This document shows positions 33,690 through 43,813 of a DNA stretch of 64,000 nucleotides, in pieces (positions within the stretch are counted from its first letter, which is position 1; the number at the start of each line of letters is the position of its first letter). The stretch is from positions 2,768,501 to 2,832,500 of the forward strand of contig CM067080.1 of NCBI GenBank assembly GCA_033980235.1, in the 5' to 3' direction. The translations under genes were made by a program, and so were the position numbers. Source of the stretch: Diadema setosum. Lineage: Eukaryota; Echinodermata; Echinoidea; Diadematoida; Diadematidae. A model generated the notes under the pieces. It made no database searches, was not told the DNA's origin, and saw only the letters and a program-made list of their open reading frames with translations.

Positions 33690-33896
33690 CAGGTGTGTGT
33701 AGAAAGGATGAGGACGTCAAACATGGTGAATGGCTTGGAAATGACACTATGTACGGGTCAAACATCACTGTACAGTGTGACACAGGCTATGAACTGGAAG
33801 ACAATACGACTTCAACTCTACAGTGTCTTGCTGGGAACGGATCGGTATACAACCCTGTCTGGAGTGGGAGAAGACCGGTGTGTCGCCCGATTCCAA
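33690..33896 (+). CDS. Exon encoding a sushi/CCP domain
   Basis: The 207-base exon follows TTTCAG (AG at 33688-33689) and ends before GTAAGA (33897), phase 1 at both ends. It encodes one complete CCP module: VCRKDEDVKHGEW, YGSNITVQCDTGYEL, STLQCLAGNG and NPVWSGRRPVCRP. The four cysteines, the HG, the GY and the Trp before the last Cys are all in place. CCP modules are common in complement-related and adhesion proteins. The next exon is not found; MITEs follow immediately in the intron. Confidence 0.88.
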
Positions 33897-33964
33897 GTAA
33901 GAAAATTTATGATGTCATTTATAGTATTACTTATCACGATTATGTTATGTTATGTTGGGCTAAG

Positions 33965-34142
33965 CAGGGCGGGTGCAGGGATTCCGTAAGGACCGGGGGG
34001 GGGGGGGACAAACAATATTTCTGGTGCTACTTCCGGGTGTCATCTCATTTTCTTTTTATTTCTTTTGTTTTAACAACTAATAAAGAGGGGGCGCGCGCCC
34101 GATGCGCCCCCCCCCCCCCCCCCCCCGCCGGATCCGCCACTG
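33965..34142. mobile_element. Short hAT-like MITE with G/C-homopolymer interior
   Basis: The right end, inverted, reads CAGTGGCGGATCCGGCGGGG, a hAT-type terminus. The left end CAGGGCGGGTGCAGGGATTC is a degraded counterpart. Long G and C runs lie just inside each end. No target duplication is evident. Confidence 0.45.
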
Positions 34143-34176
34143 TGTAGTATCTATATTTTACTGCTCTTCCTGACTT

Positions 34177-35264
34177 AAACACGGAGCACGTGAACGATAT
34201 GCGAAGGACGGGAATGGAAAAATCTAATATTCGGAAAAGTTTTCCTCCGAATGTGTTCCGACAATGAAGCTGAAAAACCTTGCGCAATTTGTGCGAAGTT
34301 CTCACGACGTATGTGCGAATGTCGTGTGTATCATTGATAAAGTACAGCATGATACGTACACGAAGAACACGCGACGGAAATGCGAACAACGCAAATTTTT
34401 CAACAATCATGGGAGAAAAATGTACCCAAGGAGAGGTCTGAGCTGTCTTGAGTAGAAGTTTTTTTTTTTCTTTCCTGTATTTTCCTTTCTTTTTTTTTTT
34501 TTGGTCATTTCTCTATTGTCTGCGTGCCTAGAGTTTTTTCTTAGGACCTATCTCCACTAGTAAACCATTTGATTTTTTTTTTTTGCAGTTTCTCCAACAC
34601 ATAATCTCGAGTTTCAAATGTAATTTTACCATACTTTAGATTCATTTTTAGTGTATTCTGCGATTTTTTGTACATCAAACATATCTTTCTCTTTGCTAGT
34701 CTTTAATTTCTTTTTACTACAATATAGTTGTTAATTAATGATTAATGTTTACATGTATGATACGATTTTGATTTGTAGAAAAAAAACGTAGGTCATACAT
34801 CCCCCAAACATGCGCTAAACGTTCGTGAGAATGTCTAAAAAGGTACGCGAACAGTTTGCGGTTACGTCGTAAAATGATAGGAAAAACTTCGCAGATTTCG
34901 CGAAACATACGCGAGACATTCTCCAAATTATCGGGGCCTGTTTGGGGTTTCACGAACATTTTGAGAACATCGCGCTAGTCTTGCGAAGGTCTTGCGCATA
35001 TGACGAGGCCTTAAAGACACTTTCGAGAACAAATCACGAGCAAATCACGACCAAGTGTGCGGAAAAGGTTCGCCAAAAATTTCAACATTTTTTTTTGAAA
35101 TTCTCGCCGAAGTAAAAACGACATTCGCGAAGAATTAACGACGTTTCCGAACCCTCACGTTCGTTTGGCGATCTTTTGCAGACTAAAATACGAATGCTGG
35201 ATTTTGCCATTCGCGTCCTTCGCAAATCGTTCGCGTGCTCCGTGAAATCACACCTTAACGTTAG
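34177..35264. mobile_element. Inverted-repeat element with TTCGCG-rich ends, Harbinger-like MITE
   Basis: The left block CACGGAGCACGTGAACGATA (34180) recurs inverted near 35215-35252 with few changes, and similarity continues through a TGCGAAGGACGGGAATGG block. Both sides are dense in CGCGAA/TTCGCG and ACGA motifs. TTAA lies at each edge (34174 region and 35265 region), compatible with a TWA target. The left edge seems to lack about nine terminal bases present on the right. No transposase is inside. Confidence 0.5.
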
Positions 35265-35783
35265 TGGAACTGAATATACAATGAAAGCGTGGAGATGTTT
35301 CTTTTCCCATGTATCCGCAGTGTCATTTTGTATACAGTTTACTTTGAGTAGATATTGAAATAACTACCATTAGGCCAAGGGGTGAGCCGGTTTTTTCGCT
35401 TGTTTCGTTCCGACAACTGCGGCACTAAAATTTCTCCACAGCTACGTGTAAACAAATAACCAAAGAGGCTACAGGAAAAAGTTCGACACAAACCTTCCTG
35501 TAGTATTTTGGTAATTTAGGGGGAAACAGTGAACTTTTTTGTCACTGAGGAGCTGAATATGTACACTTTGCCGTGTACGATATTCATTCGCGAACGATCA
35601 TGTGATGTATGTTATCCAATCCGAATCGAGAATTATTGTTTCCTAGTCAAAATGGCCGCCCCCTGTGAGCCTGTCGACGCGTCTACGTCGTCTGCTCTGC
35701 CGAAACTAATTTTAAGATGCGTTATTATGCATGTAACATCGATGAAGTTTGAAAATTTCACGGCTATGACAAACCTAAGATAG

Positions 35784-35898
35784 ACAAAAAAACCTATTTT
35801 GTGTGCCAAAGAGTGGATCAAATTGAGTGGAGGAGACCGTGAAATCGCAGACCAGAACGAAGTGATTCAGCTGCTCAGGGGGACTGACTGCAACCTAC
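35784..35898 (+). CDS. Candidate exon of an unrecognised gene (5' part)
   Basis: An open stretch encodes AKEWIKLSGGDREIADQNEV then IQLLRGTDCNL and can end at a phase-1 donor (CTAC/GTGTAC, GT at 35899). Joined to the exon at 39219 it yields LRFHETCYKRDSKRL, a plausible continuous motif of the H-x-x-CY type found in several invertebrate zinc-binding repeat proteins. An alternative donor, CAG/GTTAGT at 35916, would instead give a short protein. The same frame upstream opens with MAAPCEPVDASTSSALP (35651) but meets TAG at 35781, so either an unrecognised splice removes it or the gene is broken. Function is unknown. Confidence 0.3.
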
Positions 35899-36002
35899 GT
35901 GTACATAGGATACAGGTTAGTTTACGTGCGTACAGTCGTAGCAGTCGACACTGCAGTGCAGTCTCTCTCATATGCGTAATGTTAATTACCATGATGTCTT
36001 AG

Positions 36003-36522
36003 ATATCTTGAATTTCACCTTGGCATGGCATAGCGCCGTTATAATGTAGCCTAGATGTAATTTTACATGTTGTTCTATGTACAGCCCAGGTTAGGTTGAT
36101 GTAGCTATCTGTGATATTGTTTTGTAAAAATCTTGACACACAGGACTGGATTGAAAAAGGCCTAAACTGCATGTAAATTTATATTTTCATGATCATGGCC
36201 ATGGAGTATTAATATTAAAAATCCATCTTGTCTCTCTCACCCCGAAATTGGCGAATCTTCCCTCAAAACACACATTTAGCATCTCATTAAATAGGTCTAA
36301 AAATACCAACAATGACAATAACATAATTTCAACAATTAAACTCCCTAAAACATATGATTACCCGGTACCATTGTTGTGCCAAATTATGAAGCAGTGGGTG
36401 GCGGTGATAGTGAAAGGCCAATGATTACTAGTATTAATATTGATAAGGCAGTTGTATTCATAATTATGATAATTGATATTGTGATCAGGTGCTGAAAGCT
36501 GAAGATGTAATTTAAAATCAGT
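36003..36522. other. Probable intron, no feature seen
   Basis: AT-rich sequence without recognised coding or repeat content. Confidence 0.4.
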
Positions 36523-36971
36523 AATAGACCTTATGCATTGACGTCATCACTCGCTTGACAACCTCTCGCGACGCCATCTTAGAGGGCAAGCGAAGTCCTT
36601 GACATCGCAGAGGCGTGCAGCTTGTTATGTGCTTTTCCTATGCGCGCTAGCTGCGATCGCCCCACTCGCCGCCAGTCCCCAGGCTAGTGGCAGGTTTTTT
36701 TCTTACCATCAAACAAGTTTGACATGACATGACACATTATGCAGCAATATTTGGGTAATTTTCTCACATTGTGCAATCGAAATACTCACAGTAACTACAG
36801 AATTCCTAGGTTATATCGCAGAAATTTGTATCCATAGCGCAACATCGCCGCTCGCTGAATGTATGTCGCCATTTTGAATTTCATTAGCCAATCACATGCG
36901 AGGTACGTGTTTTAGTAAAAAAAAACACGTAGAAATCACAGATTAGTTGAATCAAGTAACTGGAAATAAAC

Positions 36972-37025
36972 TCACTGTTTGCGACGTTTCGCCAATTATC
37001 AATTGGCTTCTTCGGGCGAATGAAG
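36972..37025 (-). ncRNA. Hammerhead-ribozyme-like motif, copy in the 3' PLE repeat
   Basis: On the minus strand the order CCGAAGA, an AGCCAATT/AATTGGC stem with GAT loop, GAAA, then CGTC follows the hammerhead core (C-U-G-A-N-G-A, stem II, GAAA, stem III, cleavage site). The conserved U4 is C here, which would weaken catalysis. The very short ACGT stem III is typical of Penelope-like hammerheads that act as dimers. Penelope-like elements are known to carry such ribozymes; activity here is inference. Confidence 0.5.
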
Positions 37026-37506
37026 CTCCCGATGATGGAATGGCCCTTAAATAGTGCGAGATTGTGCAGAGCGCACTGGACCTTTTCCAGCGCGCGAAAG
37101 ACGGCTTGGGATTTTGCGAACGGCCCGGTCCCACGCGTGCGATAAATTGAAGCGGAGACCTCCTCTCTTGTTAAAGGCATAATTTACCATTTGCACATGA
37201 AACAAAAACCCAGCATTAGTGCTTTAAAATAGTTCTAAAATGTGAGTTAGGGATAGAAACAATCACTGTAAAAATTTGAATCCTTATAATCCATGTTACG
37301 TATTATTAAATACTCAAAATGTGAACAATAGGTATAATAAAAATGTTTCCAGGCTAAACCGTGTACAGTTATGGTTTATTGAGAAAAATACTGAGATGTC
37401 CTTTTATTTTAGGCTTTATTGCGAAAATTTTATTTGGTAGGATGTTTTTGTGATACAACAGACCTACACATATTCATCAAATGTGATATCTTGAAAATTT
37501 TTCAAA

Positions 37507-38433
37507 TCACTGCTCCCAAAGGTAAACAGGACCTTTAAGTGTAGGTCTCTCCACACGTTCCCAGATGGCTTCCTTGACGCCCCTCTCAAACCACCTGGAT
37601 TCCCTATCCAGAATAATCACTTCATTGGTGTTAAATGAGTGTTGGCTGGTGTTGATGTGTGTGTATACTGCTGAATACGGAATGCTTTCTGAGTTACTGG
37701 GTCTTCTGTGTTGATTCATGCGAGCTTTTAGTGATTGTTGGGTCTCCCCTATGTAGAAGTCATGGCAATCCTTCTGGGAACATCGGATGCCATAGACTAC
37801 GTTTCTCTGTTTTTCTTTGGCGACTCGATCCTTGACGTGGACTAATCTCCGCCTTAAAGTGTTGTGGGGCTTGAAAGCAGTAGTGATGCCCTGTCTCTGA
37901 AACAGCCTTTTGATCTTGTCCGACAGATCATACACTTATGGGATAGTGATGGTGACTTTCCGTCCCTGTACACCGTGGGTTCTCCGTGTGTTCTTGTTAG
38001 GTTGTTTCGGGGTGTCGGCTTTAGAGAAGGCCCAGTCTGGGTATCCACATCCAGCTAAGGCGTTTTTGATGTTGGTCTTTTCTTTTTCAACCTCAGGTGG
38101 ACTGTGAACTATAGTGTCTGCTCTGTGGAAGAGGGTTCTGATGACTGCAAGTTTGTGAACCAAGGGGTGATGTGACTGGAAATTAAGATATTGGTCCGTA
38201 TGGGTCGGTTTTCTGTACACTGAAGTGGAGAGGGTACCATCTGAATCGACGTGAACCTCAACATCTAGGAATGCCAGATGTCCATCCTTGCTTGTTTCTT
38301 GTGTAAAGGAAATGTGCGTGTCCAAGGAGTTGATGTGACCGAAGAAAGACGCACTCTCTTCTTCATGGAGGATGACAAAAGTGTCATCCACGTAACGGAG
38401 CCAGATACGTGCACAATCTGCACAATCTCGCAC
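37507..38433 (-). pseudogene. PLE reverse transcriptase C-terminal half plus GIY-YIG endonuclease, one nonsense codon
   Basis: The frame begins within the reverse transcriptase just before the catalytic block LRYVDDTFVI, followed by HLAFLDVEV, RKPTHTDQYL and HHPLVHK, all Penelope-type motifs. It continues to KVTITIP, where a TAA (37936-37938) stands in a position where this family usually has IPY, and the same frame then runs on into the endonuclease: VVYGIRCSQKDCHDFYIGET, SLKARMNQH and the late WFERGVKEAIWE. A single TAC to TAA change would explain the break. The N-terminal half of the RT is absent. The endonuclease nicks DNA to prime target-primed synthesis. The product of this copy would be non-functional. 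Confidence 0.88.
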
Positions 38434-38461
38434 TATTTAAGGGCCATTCCATCATCGGGAG

Positions 38462-38515
38462 CTTCATTCGCCCGAAGAAGCCAATTGATAATTGGCGAAA
38501 CGTCGCAAACAGTGA
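38462..38515 (+). ncRNA. Hammerhead-ribozyme-like motif, copy in the inverted 5' PLE repeat
   Basis: This is the same sequence as the motif at 36972-37025 on the opposite strand. CCGAAGA lies at 38472-38478, stem II at 38479-38496, GAAA at 38497-38500 and the CGTC cleavage segment at 38501-38504. Stem I can pair CGC before the core with GC after the cleavage site, with one mismatch and then UU/AA pairs. Confidence 0.5.
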
Positions 38516-39218
38516 GTTTATTTCCAGTTACTTGATTCAACTAATCTGTGATCTTGTACTTCGACTGGATGAATGAGAAGAATTTACATCAGTCAACACG
38601 TAGAAATCTACCTCACATGTGATTGGCTAACGGATTCGTAGGTTGATGAGCTGTTACGACCGCTGGTAGTTGCATCTTTTTTCATGAAAATTGTGCCAAA
38701 ATGTTGGATATATCATTAACCTGGTGAGTGCAATGCATACCTCAAATGTCGATTTTGCTATACAAGCTTGAATTTCCCGATCTAGGGCTGTAGATTACAT
38801 GCAATAGAAAAGACAGTAAAAGAAGCACCGATGTTGTGTGTAAATGCCCATTGCCTCGCGTGTAAAAGCACGCTCTAGCAACGCATCGCTTGCCCTCTGA
38901 GGGAGGGCGCCCTTCAGTTGGTAAGACCGTGTGACGTCATATGCATAAGGTCTATTGCACTGCAACTACAAGTTGAAGTAGTTGATGATGACAATGATCA
39001 TGAGTTGTTAATGATTAATTTGCTATGGTTAATCTGATACCTGGCATAGTACTAGGGCCTATTGGTAATTACAAGATTCAAATATTGGCAGTCAATAGTA
39101 TACCGTACATTTATTGAGTGTAATGTTCAACCCCTTCCCCTAGCGTTTAGCCTTTTATTCCCCCTAACAAAATCCAACGGCTAATCATTGCTATTCATTT
39201 CTCCATTGTATTAAATAG

Positions 39219-39331
39219 GATTCCATGAAACATGCTACAAGAGAGATAGCAAACGCCTGAATCTCGCTAGGAAACAAAAGCTGAAGGAGGAGCCTGGTCC
39301 GTCAGCAGGAGCATCTGTTTCCTCCCCTTAG
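39219..39331 (+). CDS. Candidate terminal exon of the unrecognised gene
   Basis: After an AAATAG acceptor (AG at 39217-39218), the phase-1 reading gives FHETCYKRDSKRLNLARKQK followed by LKEEPGPSAGASVSSP and a stop at 39329-39331. The H-x-x-CY-x-R and following basic helix look like a genuine C-terminal module. In phase 0 the exon stops after 13 codons. The 3.3-kb intron to 35898 contains the MITE and Penelope-like element. Function is unknown. Confidence 0.35.
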
Positions 39332-41170
39332 ACGCTCTCATCAAGATCAAGATTTTCTTCTGGAAGCTCTTCCGGTTCTGCTGCGTTGCCTGTAAAATGC
39401 ATCATTTGCAACAGAGTCAACCTGCTCATTACTTGCCAAGGGAAATAGGTCAATATGATTAATATTGAAGCATGAAAACATTGTCATGTTACTATAAGTT
39501 GTCCATGATAACATGGAGCAATACACCACTGAAACATTCACACACAATGCAAAGAACTTCAGTGCAAAGTTCAGAAACAACAGAATGTACTGTATATGCA
39601 CAAATGTTTTGGTCAATGTGATTGATATTCAAGAGTTGACATCTTGCCAAAGTTGTGCATGATAAAATGTCTTTGTAATACAGATTGTTTCCTGTATTTT
39701 GAATGCCAATGTTTATGCAACATGTTTTGACTCCTTGCCTCAGTATGTGATTGTTCGCCCTGTAGCAAACATTTCTGCCCATTATTATGATATGATTAGG
39801 GTTGAATTATTCTAAGAACAAAGATGTTTTCCTAAGTGTGTGTTTGTTTTTTTCATAAAACTGAATGACTACAATTGAAATTTGTTTCTCCCACTCTGGA
39901 AAAAAAAATTAACTATTATTAATACTGAAACAGAATGTTCATGTAGAAAGGTCAGTACAATGTAGGTGTGAGTACAAAATCACTTTGCTACAACTAATAC
40001 CAGCCAAATGAAAATTGTGCATAAGTTGAGTCAGGTTTGCACAGATCCTCTGATATTGGAAGTTAATTGCAATGTTATAATAATTTTTTAATGCCAAACC
40101 TGTTTTATTCTCTCCAAGATTTTCAGGTACACATTGCCTCCAATACAGAATCCAACAGTTTTCACTCATGGATGGGTAAACTATAATTTTGCCTTTATTT
40201 TATATATTGACATTTTTCAAAACTTTTACACCCTTTCAAGGACATTTGGACCATGGAATGTTCCAGGAAATTTATTAAAACTAGAAAATTTGACTGATTA
40301 TCATTTTGAGCTATCTTACATGAAAGGAGGTAGTGTCCCACCATGTTGTAACCTAATGATAGCAATGAAAACTTCAGGAAATTTTATGAAGATTAAATTT
40401 CGTAAAGTACTGTATAATATTTCATGAACAACATGATTGCTATGTGATCTAAATATATTAAAGCTTCTTAAGAAGAAGAAGAAGAAAAGAAAAACATGTT
40501 TACTGATAAACAATATGATTTGTTTGATAGTAATGTCTCGTGTGTAAATGAGTTTTTATGTGTGCGTGTGAGTGTATATAATACAAACATGTCAGTGTTT
40601 TTATGCACCTGTGTATGTGTAATGCACTGATCAATACATGTATTATATCATTGTGTGTGTTCATGTTTATGATAATCTTTTTTATGATGCTGATGTGATA
40701 AATGGCCAAGGCATGTAGAATAATATTTTAATACACTTAGGTATATTGAATCTTCATAACTATGTGTGTGCGTATGTGTGTGTGCATGTGAGGGTGTGTA
40801 CGTGTGTGTGTGTGTGTGTGTGTACAATAAGATTCTCCCACATGCACGCGGATACCCACACAAACAAATGCACTGATTTTTTTTTTTTTTTTTTTTGCCT
40901 TGAATGATTAGTCATTTGATTAATAACATGTCTTTGAACAGAATATAAGGCATTTGCCTTGACCTCTGACGGTCAGTCAGTGCTCTCTCTCGTGGTCTCG
41001 AACCACTTAGCTCTTGTCCTCCTTTGCATTGGCAGCATCAGGAAAAGCTGAAACATGAGATATAATGCAACTATTAAACCAAAACTTCACTTTTTTTCTA
41101 GGTATATGGCTAAAAGCAGTGCTTTCCAAATGTGTATATTATATGTATTTCAGCTTAGAAACACTATGGG
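39332..41170. repeat. Unassigned sequence with (TG)n microsatellites
   Basis: No gene is recognised. TG-rich tracts occur at about 40540-40625 and 40760-40825, and a poly-T run at about 40878-40896. The first 400 bases could be a 3' untranslated region of the preceding candidate exon. Confidence 0.5.
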
Positions 41171-41177
41171 AACTAAC

Positions 41178-41229
41178 TGCGGCTAGCAGCCCCATACGCA
41201 TAACTGCGGCCAGCAGCCCCATACGCATA
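41178..41229 (+). repeat. 26-base tandem duplication
   Basis: AACTGCGGC(T/C)AGCAGCCCCA plus TACGCAT occurs twice head-to-tail. Confidence 0.75.
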
Positions 41230-41245
41230 GCGTCATGGGGCTGTG

Positions 41246-42052
41246 AACTGTAGCATACAGGATCATGACAAAGTAATATCGCGGACAAATATCAACTTAA
41301 AATCGGTGAAAATTCTTCAATTTGAAGACTTATTAATAAATGCGAAGTATTGATAACAGAGTTCGTGCAAGGTTTGCTTCTGCAAATAGTTCCTTTCTGT
41401 TCAAATTGATGACTAAATGTGACTCGGTCGAGAGGAAACTGGGAGAGCTACACTGAATTGACGGCCAGCGCATGCGCACACAGACCATCTTATCCAGTCA
41501 ATGGATTCGAAATTTGTGCGCAGTGATGTGTGCGCCTCCGCTGACCGTCAATTTAGTGTAGCTCTCCCAGATTCCCGTCTCGACCTAGTCATATTAAGTC
41601 ATCAATTCGAACAGAAAATGACTATTTGTAGAACCAAACCTTGCACGAACCCTGTTGTCAATACTTCAACCTTACTTGCAAGTCTTCAAATTGTAGCATA
41701 CAGGATCATGACAAAGTAATATCGCGGACAAATATCAACTTAAAATCGGTGAAAATTCTTCAATTTGAAGACTTATTAATTAATGCGAAGTATTGATAAC
41801 AGAGTTCGTGCAAGGTTTGCTTCTGCAAATAGTTCCTTTCTGTTCAAATGGATGACTAAATGTGACTCGGTCGAGAGGAAACTTGGAGAGCTACACTGAA
41901 TTGACGGCCAGCGCATGCGCACACAGACCATCTTATCAAGTCAATGGATTCGAAATTTGTGCGCAGTGATGTGTGCGCCTCCGCTGACCGTCAATTTAGT
42001 GTAGCTCTCCCAGATTCCCGTCTCGACCTAGTCATATTAAGTCATCAATTTT
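41246..42052. repeat. Tandemly duplicated foldback element with ~180-base arms
   Basis: The first copy (41246-41691) is a long imperfect palindrome: the left arm at about 41312-41495 pairs with 41505-41693, sharing blocks such as GTTCGTGCAAGGTTTG, AATTGATGACT and GGGAGAGCTACACT. A second, nearly identical copy begins at about 41692 and ends within its right arm at about 42050. Its function is unknown; structurally it is a foldback or decayed MITE duplicated head-to-tail. Confidence 0.75.
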
Positions 42053-42634
42053 TAAGCCTCTTTTTTAGCTTCACCCCATGGCCTACATTGCCGTGAGACA
42101 GCATTGTTTGCAGATAATTGCCTTTTCTGTGTGTGTTTCAGAATTTATCTGTTACTTACATCATTTGTCAATCATACGTACTTAAAGTTATGAAAGACCC
42201 TACACACCGCGTTCTACTTTTAACTGTGTCGAGCATTGCATCAAAAGGGTTTCGGATTTTCTTATCACACAAAGGAAAATTGAGAAAATAAAAACTTTGA
42301 TCAATATCGACAAGAGGAGCGAAAGCGAGGAGTTTGACCGTTTGAATTTGAGGAGTTATTTGTCATAATTAGCTCTTGGAAACACACACACACAGGAGTG
42401 TAGAGAAAAGTCAGTGTACAAGTGTGTGGAGCTTGTCTTCTGCTAATATTGACTGAAGTCTGCTTGAGCACTGAACCCATGTCACAAGTGGCGTACCGTG
42501 GGTCAAGACATGGGGGGGGGGGCACCTCGTGGAAAAGTTATTTTGAGGGTGTGAATGCTTGTGCGTACGTGCGTGTATATGTGTGTGTGTGTGTGCGCGT
42601 GTGTGCGTGCGCTGTCAGTCTGCAAACTTAATGG
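42053..42634. repeat. Unassigned stretch with (CA)n, G-run and (TG)n
   Basis: A short (CA)n lies at about 42383-42392, a G run at 42511-42520 and a (TG/CG)n tract at about 42576-42612. AGTGGCGTACCGTGGG at 42487 resembles a hAT-type left end, but no right partner is identified. Confidence 0.4.
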
Positions 42635-42642
42635 GGACTAAT

Positions 42643-42983
42643 CAAAGAGATTTTTCTCCTCCCCATCACTAGAGGGCGGACTCTACAATGGAGTCAGTGA
42701 TTTCATGGGGTCTGCCATTGTTCCACTTAACAATGGCGGACTTTGCGTACTATGTATACATTTCTACAGCGCGTATTACGCGAACTTCTGAACTTTTACG
42801 CGAGTACACACTTGATTTTGGCTGCTCCTCGGTTGCTCGTTTGCTAGCGTGTTAGCACGAGGGGTGAGCCTACCGTTGTACCGCCTCGTTGTCATCCAAT
42901 GCTCCCCTTGCGCTCACAAAACAATACTACAGGGTGTATGAAGACTCCGCACTCTAGCAGAGTCACTGGGGAAAATCTCTTTG
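42643..42983. mobile_element. 341-bp MITE with exact 8-base target duplication
   Basis: GGACTAAT occurs at 42635-42642 and 42984-42991. The ends CAAAGAGATTTT and AAAATCTCTTTG are perfect 12-base inverted repeats. Eight-base duplication fits hAT- or P-type transposition. No coding sequence is inside. Confidence 0.8.
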
Positions 42984-43420
42984 GGACTAATACATAACGG
43001 AATGTGATACATTCCACAGCGCACTCATTGAGCAACATTGTAAGTTTTCCTTACATGGATTATGGAATGACGGTGTGAAACGACAAATAAGTTAAGCAAC
43101 GTTTACACTTTGGCGAGTTGGAGTCGCGAGTCGTGCACGAGCTGTGCGAGCTCCAACTCGCGTTAACTCGCACAAACTCGCGTGAAATGTAATTTTTTTC
43201 CTGGAATTTGCATGAGTGATATAAGACTCAACGCCGAGTTCACTACGCTCGCTGTACGAGTGAACCGAGCTCGAAACGAGACATACCGAGCTTAGTATGA
43301 GTTGCAGTGACCTTTATACGACTTAAAGCGAGCTTTAAACGAGTTGTCAAGATTTTATTAAGAGTAATAAGAGTTTTATACGATCGAGGGGCGGGAAATG
43401 CACATTTTTGGCGCTCAAAG

Positions 43421-43813
43421 ATGGATGCTAGAAGCATTTTCGCTCTGCTTGAAGAAGAAGAGACCCTAATCTTCTGCACGATTGGTGCGACCCTGTTGTC
43501 AAGGAGGCGCGGCAGAAAAAGAGATGCTCAAGAGAGGACCAAAATGCTTCAAAGGAGGTTTTGGACAAGACCCTGGTTGTTGAGGAGGCCAAAGTACGGA
43601 CACTATGAGACGCTGATGGCGGAGTTAGCTGGTGAAGACCTTGACGGTCTTGCGGGGGGATATGACGAGGCGAAAGAAGACCTTCGTAGATCTCTGACCT
43701 CATCTGCTCGCTGGAGGAGCTACAACATAATAAAAGGATACCAGTCACTTCAATACTCAAAAGGGTACATCGTTTATATTTCACCATGTTACACAAAACT
43801 AGTAAGTTATTGA
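43421..43813 (+). pseudogene. Harbinger transposase N-terminal remnant
   Basis: From the ATG at 43421 the frame gives MDARSIFALLEEEETLI, a basic RRRGRKRD segment and then RRFWTRPWLLRRPKYGHYE plus TLMAELAGEDLDG. This R-x-W-x-R-PWL-x-RR-x-x-x-G-x-Y block is the conserved N-terminal signature of Harbinger (HARBI1-like) transposases. After about residue 75 the expected continuation into the DDE domain is missing and the frame runs through unrelated sequence to a stop at 43813. The catalytic domain is not found in 43.8-45.2 kb, so this copy cannot encode an active transposase. Confidence 0.65.

Larger units (their letters stand above)
36938..38595 (-). mobile_element. Penelope-like element (PLE), 5'-truncated, with inverted terminal repeats
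   Basis: It is flanked by AACACGTAGAAATC at 36924-36937 and 38595-38608 (14 bases, the outermost A shared with the element edge). Coding is on the minus strand: the end of the reverse transcriptase, then a GIY-YIG endonuclease. A roughly 130-base repeat lies at both ends in inverted orientation (about 36945-37080 and 38415-38550), as known for the pseudo-LTRs of Penelope-like elements. The right copy has 43 extra bases leading into what would be the 5' coding flank. The RT is cut at 38433 exactly where the inverted repeat begins. Confidence 0.85.
36523..38956. mobile_element. MITE with AATAGACCTTATGCAT ends, interrupted by a Penelope-like element
   Basis: The ends AATAGACCTTATGCAT (36523 and inverted to 38956) are followed on each side by a TGACGTCA palindrome and by AGAGGGCAAGCGA blocks. 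A second inverted block, TTAGCCAATCACATG, lies at about 36885 and, inverted, at about 38625. The inner part is replaced by the Penelope-like insertion at 36938-38595. Without it the MITE would be about 760 bases. No coding sequence of its own is visible. Confidence 0.65.

Noticed and set aside
43428..43796. Minus-strand 122-codon ORF opposite the transposase remnant
   Set aside because: Antisense shadow; the plus strand carries the recognisable Harbinger signature.
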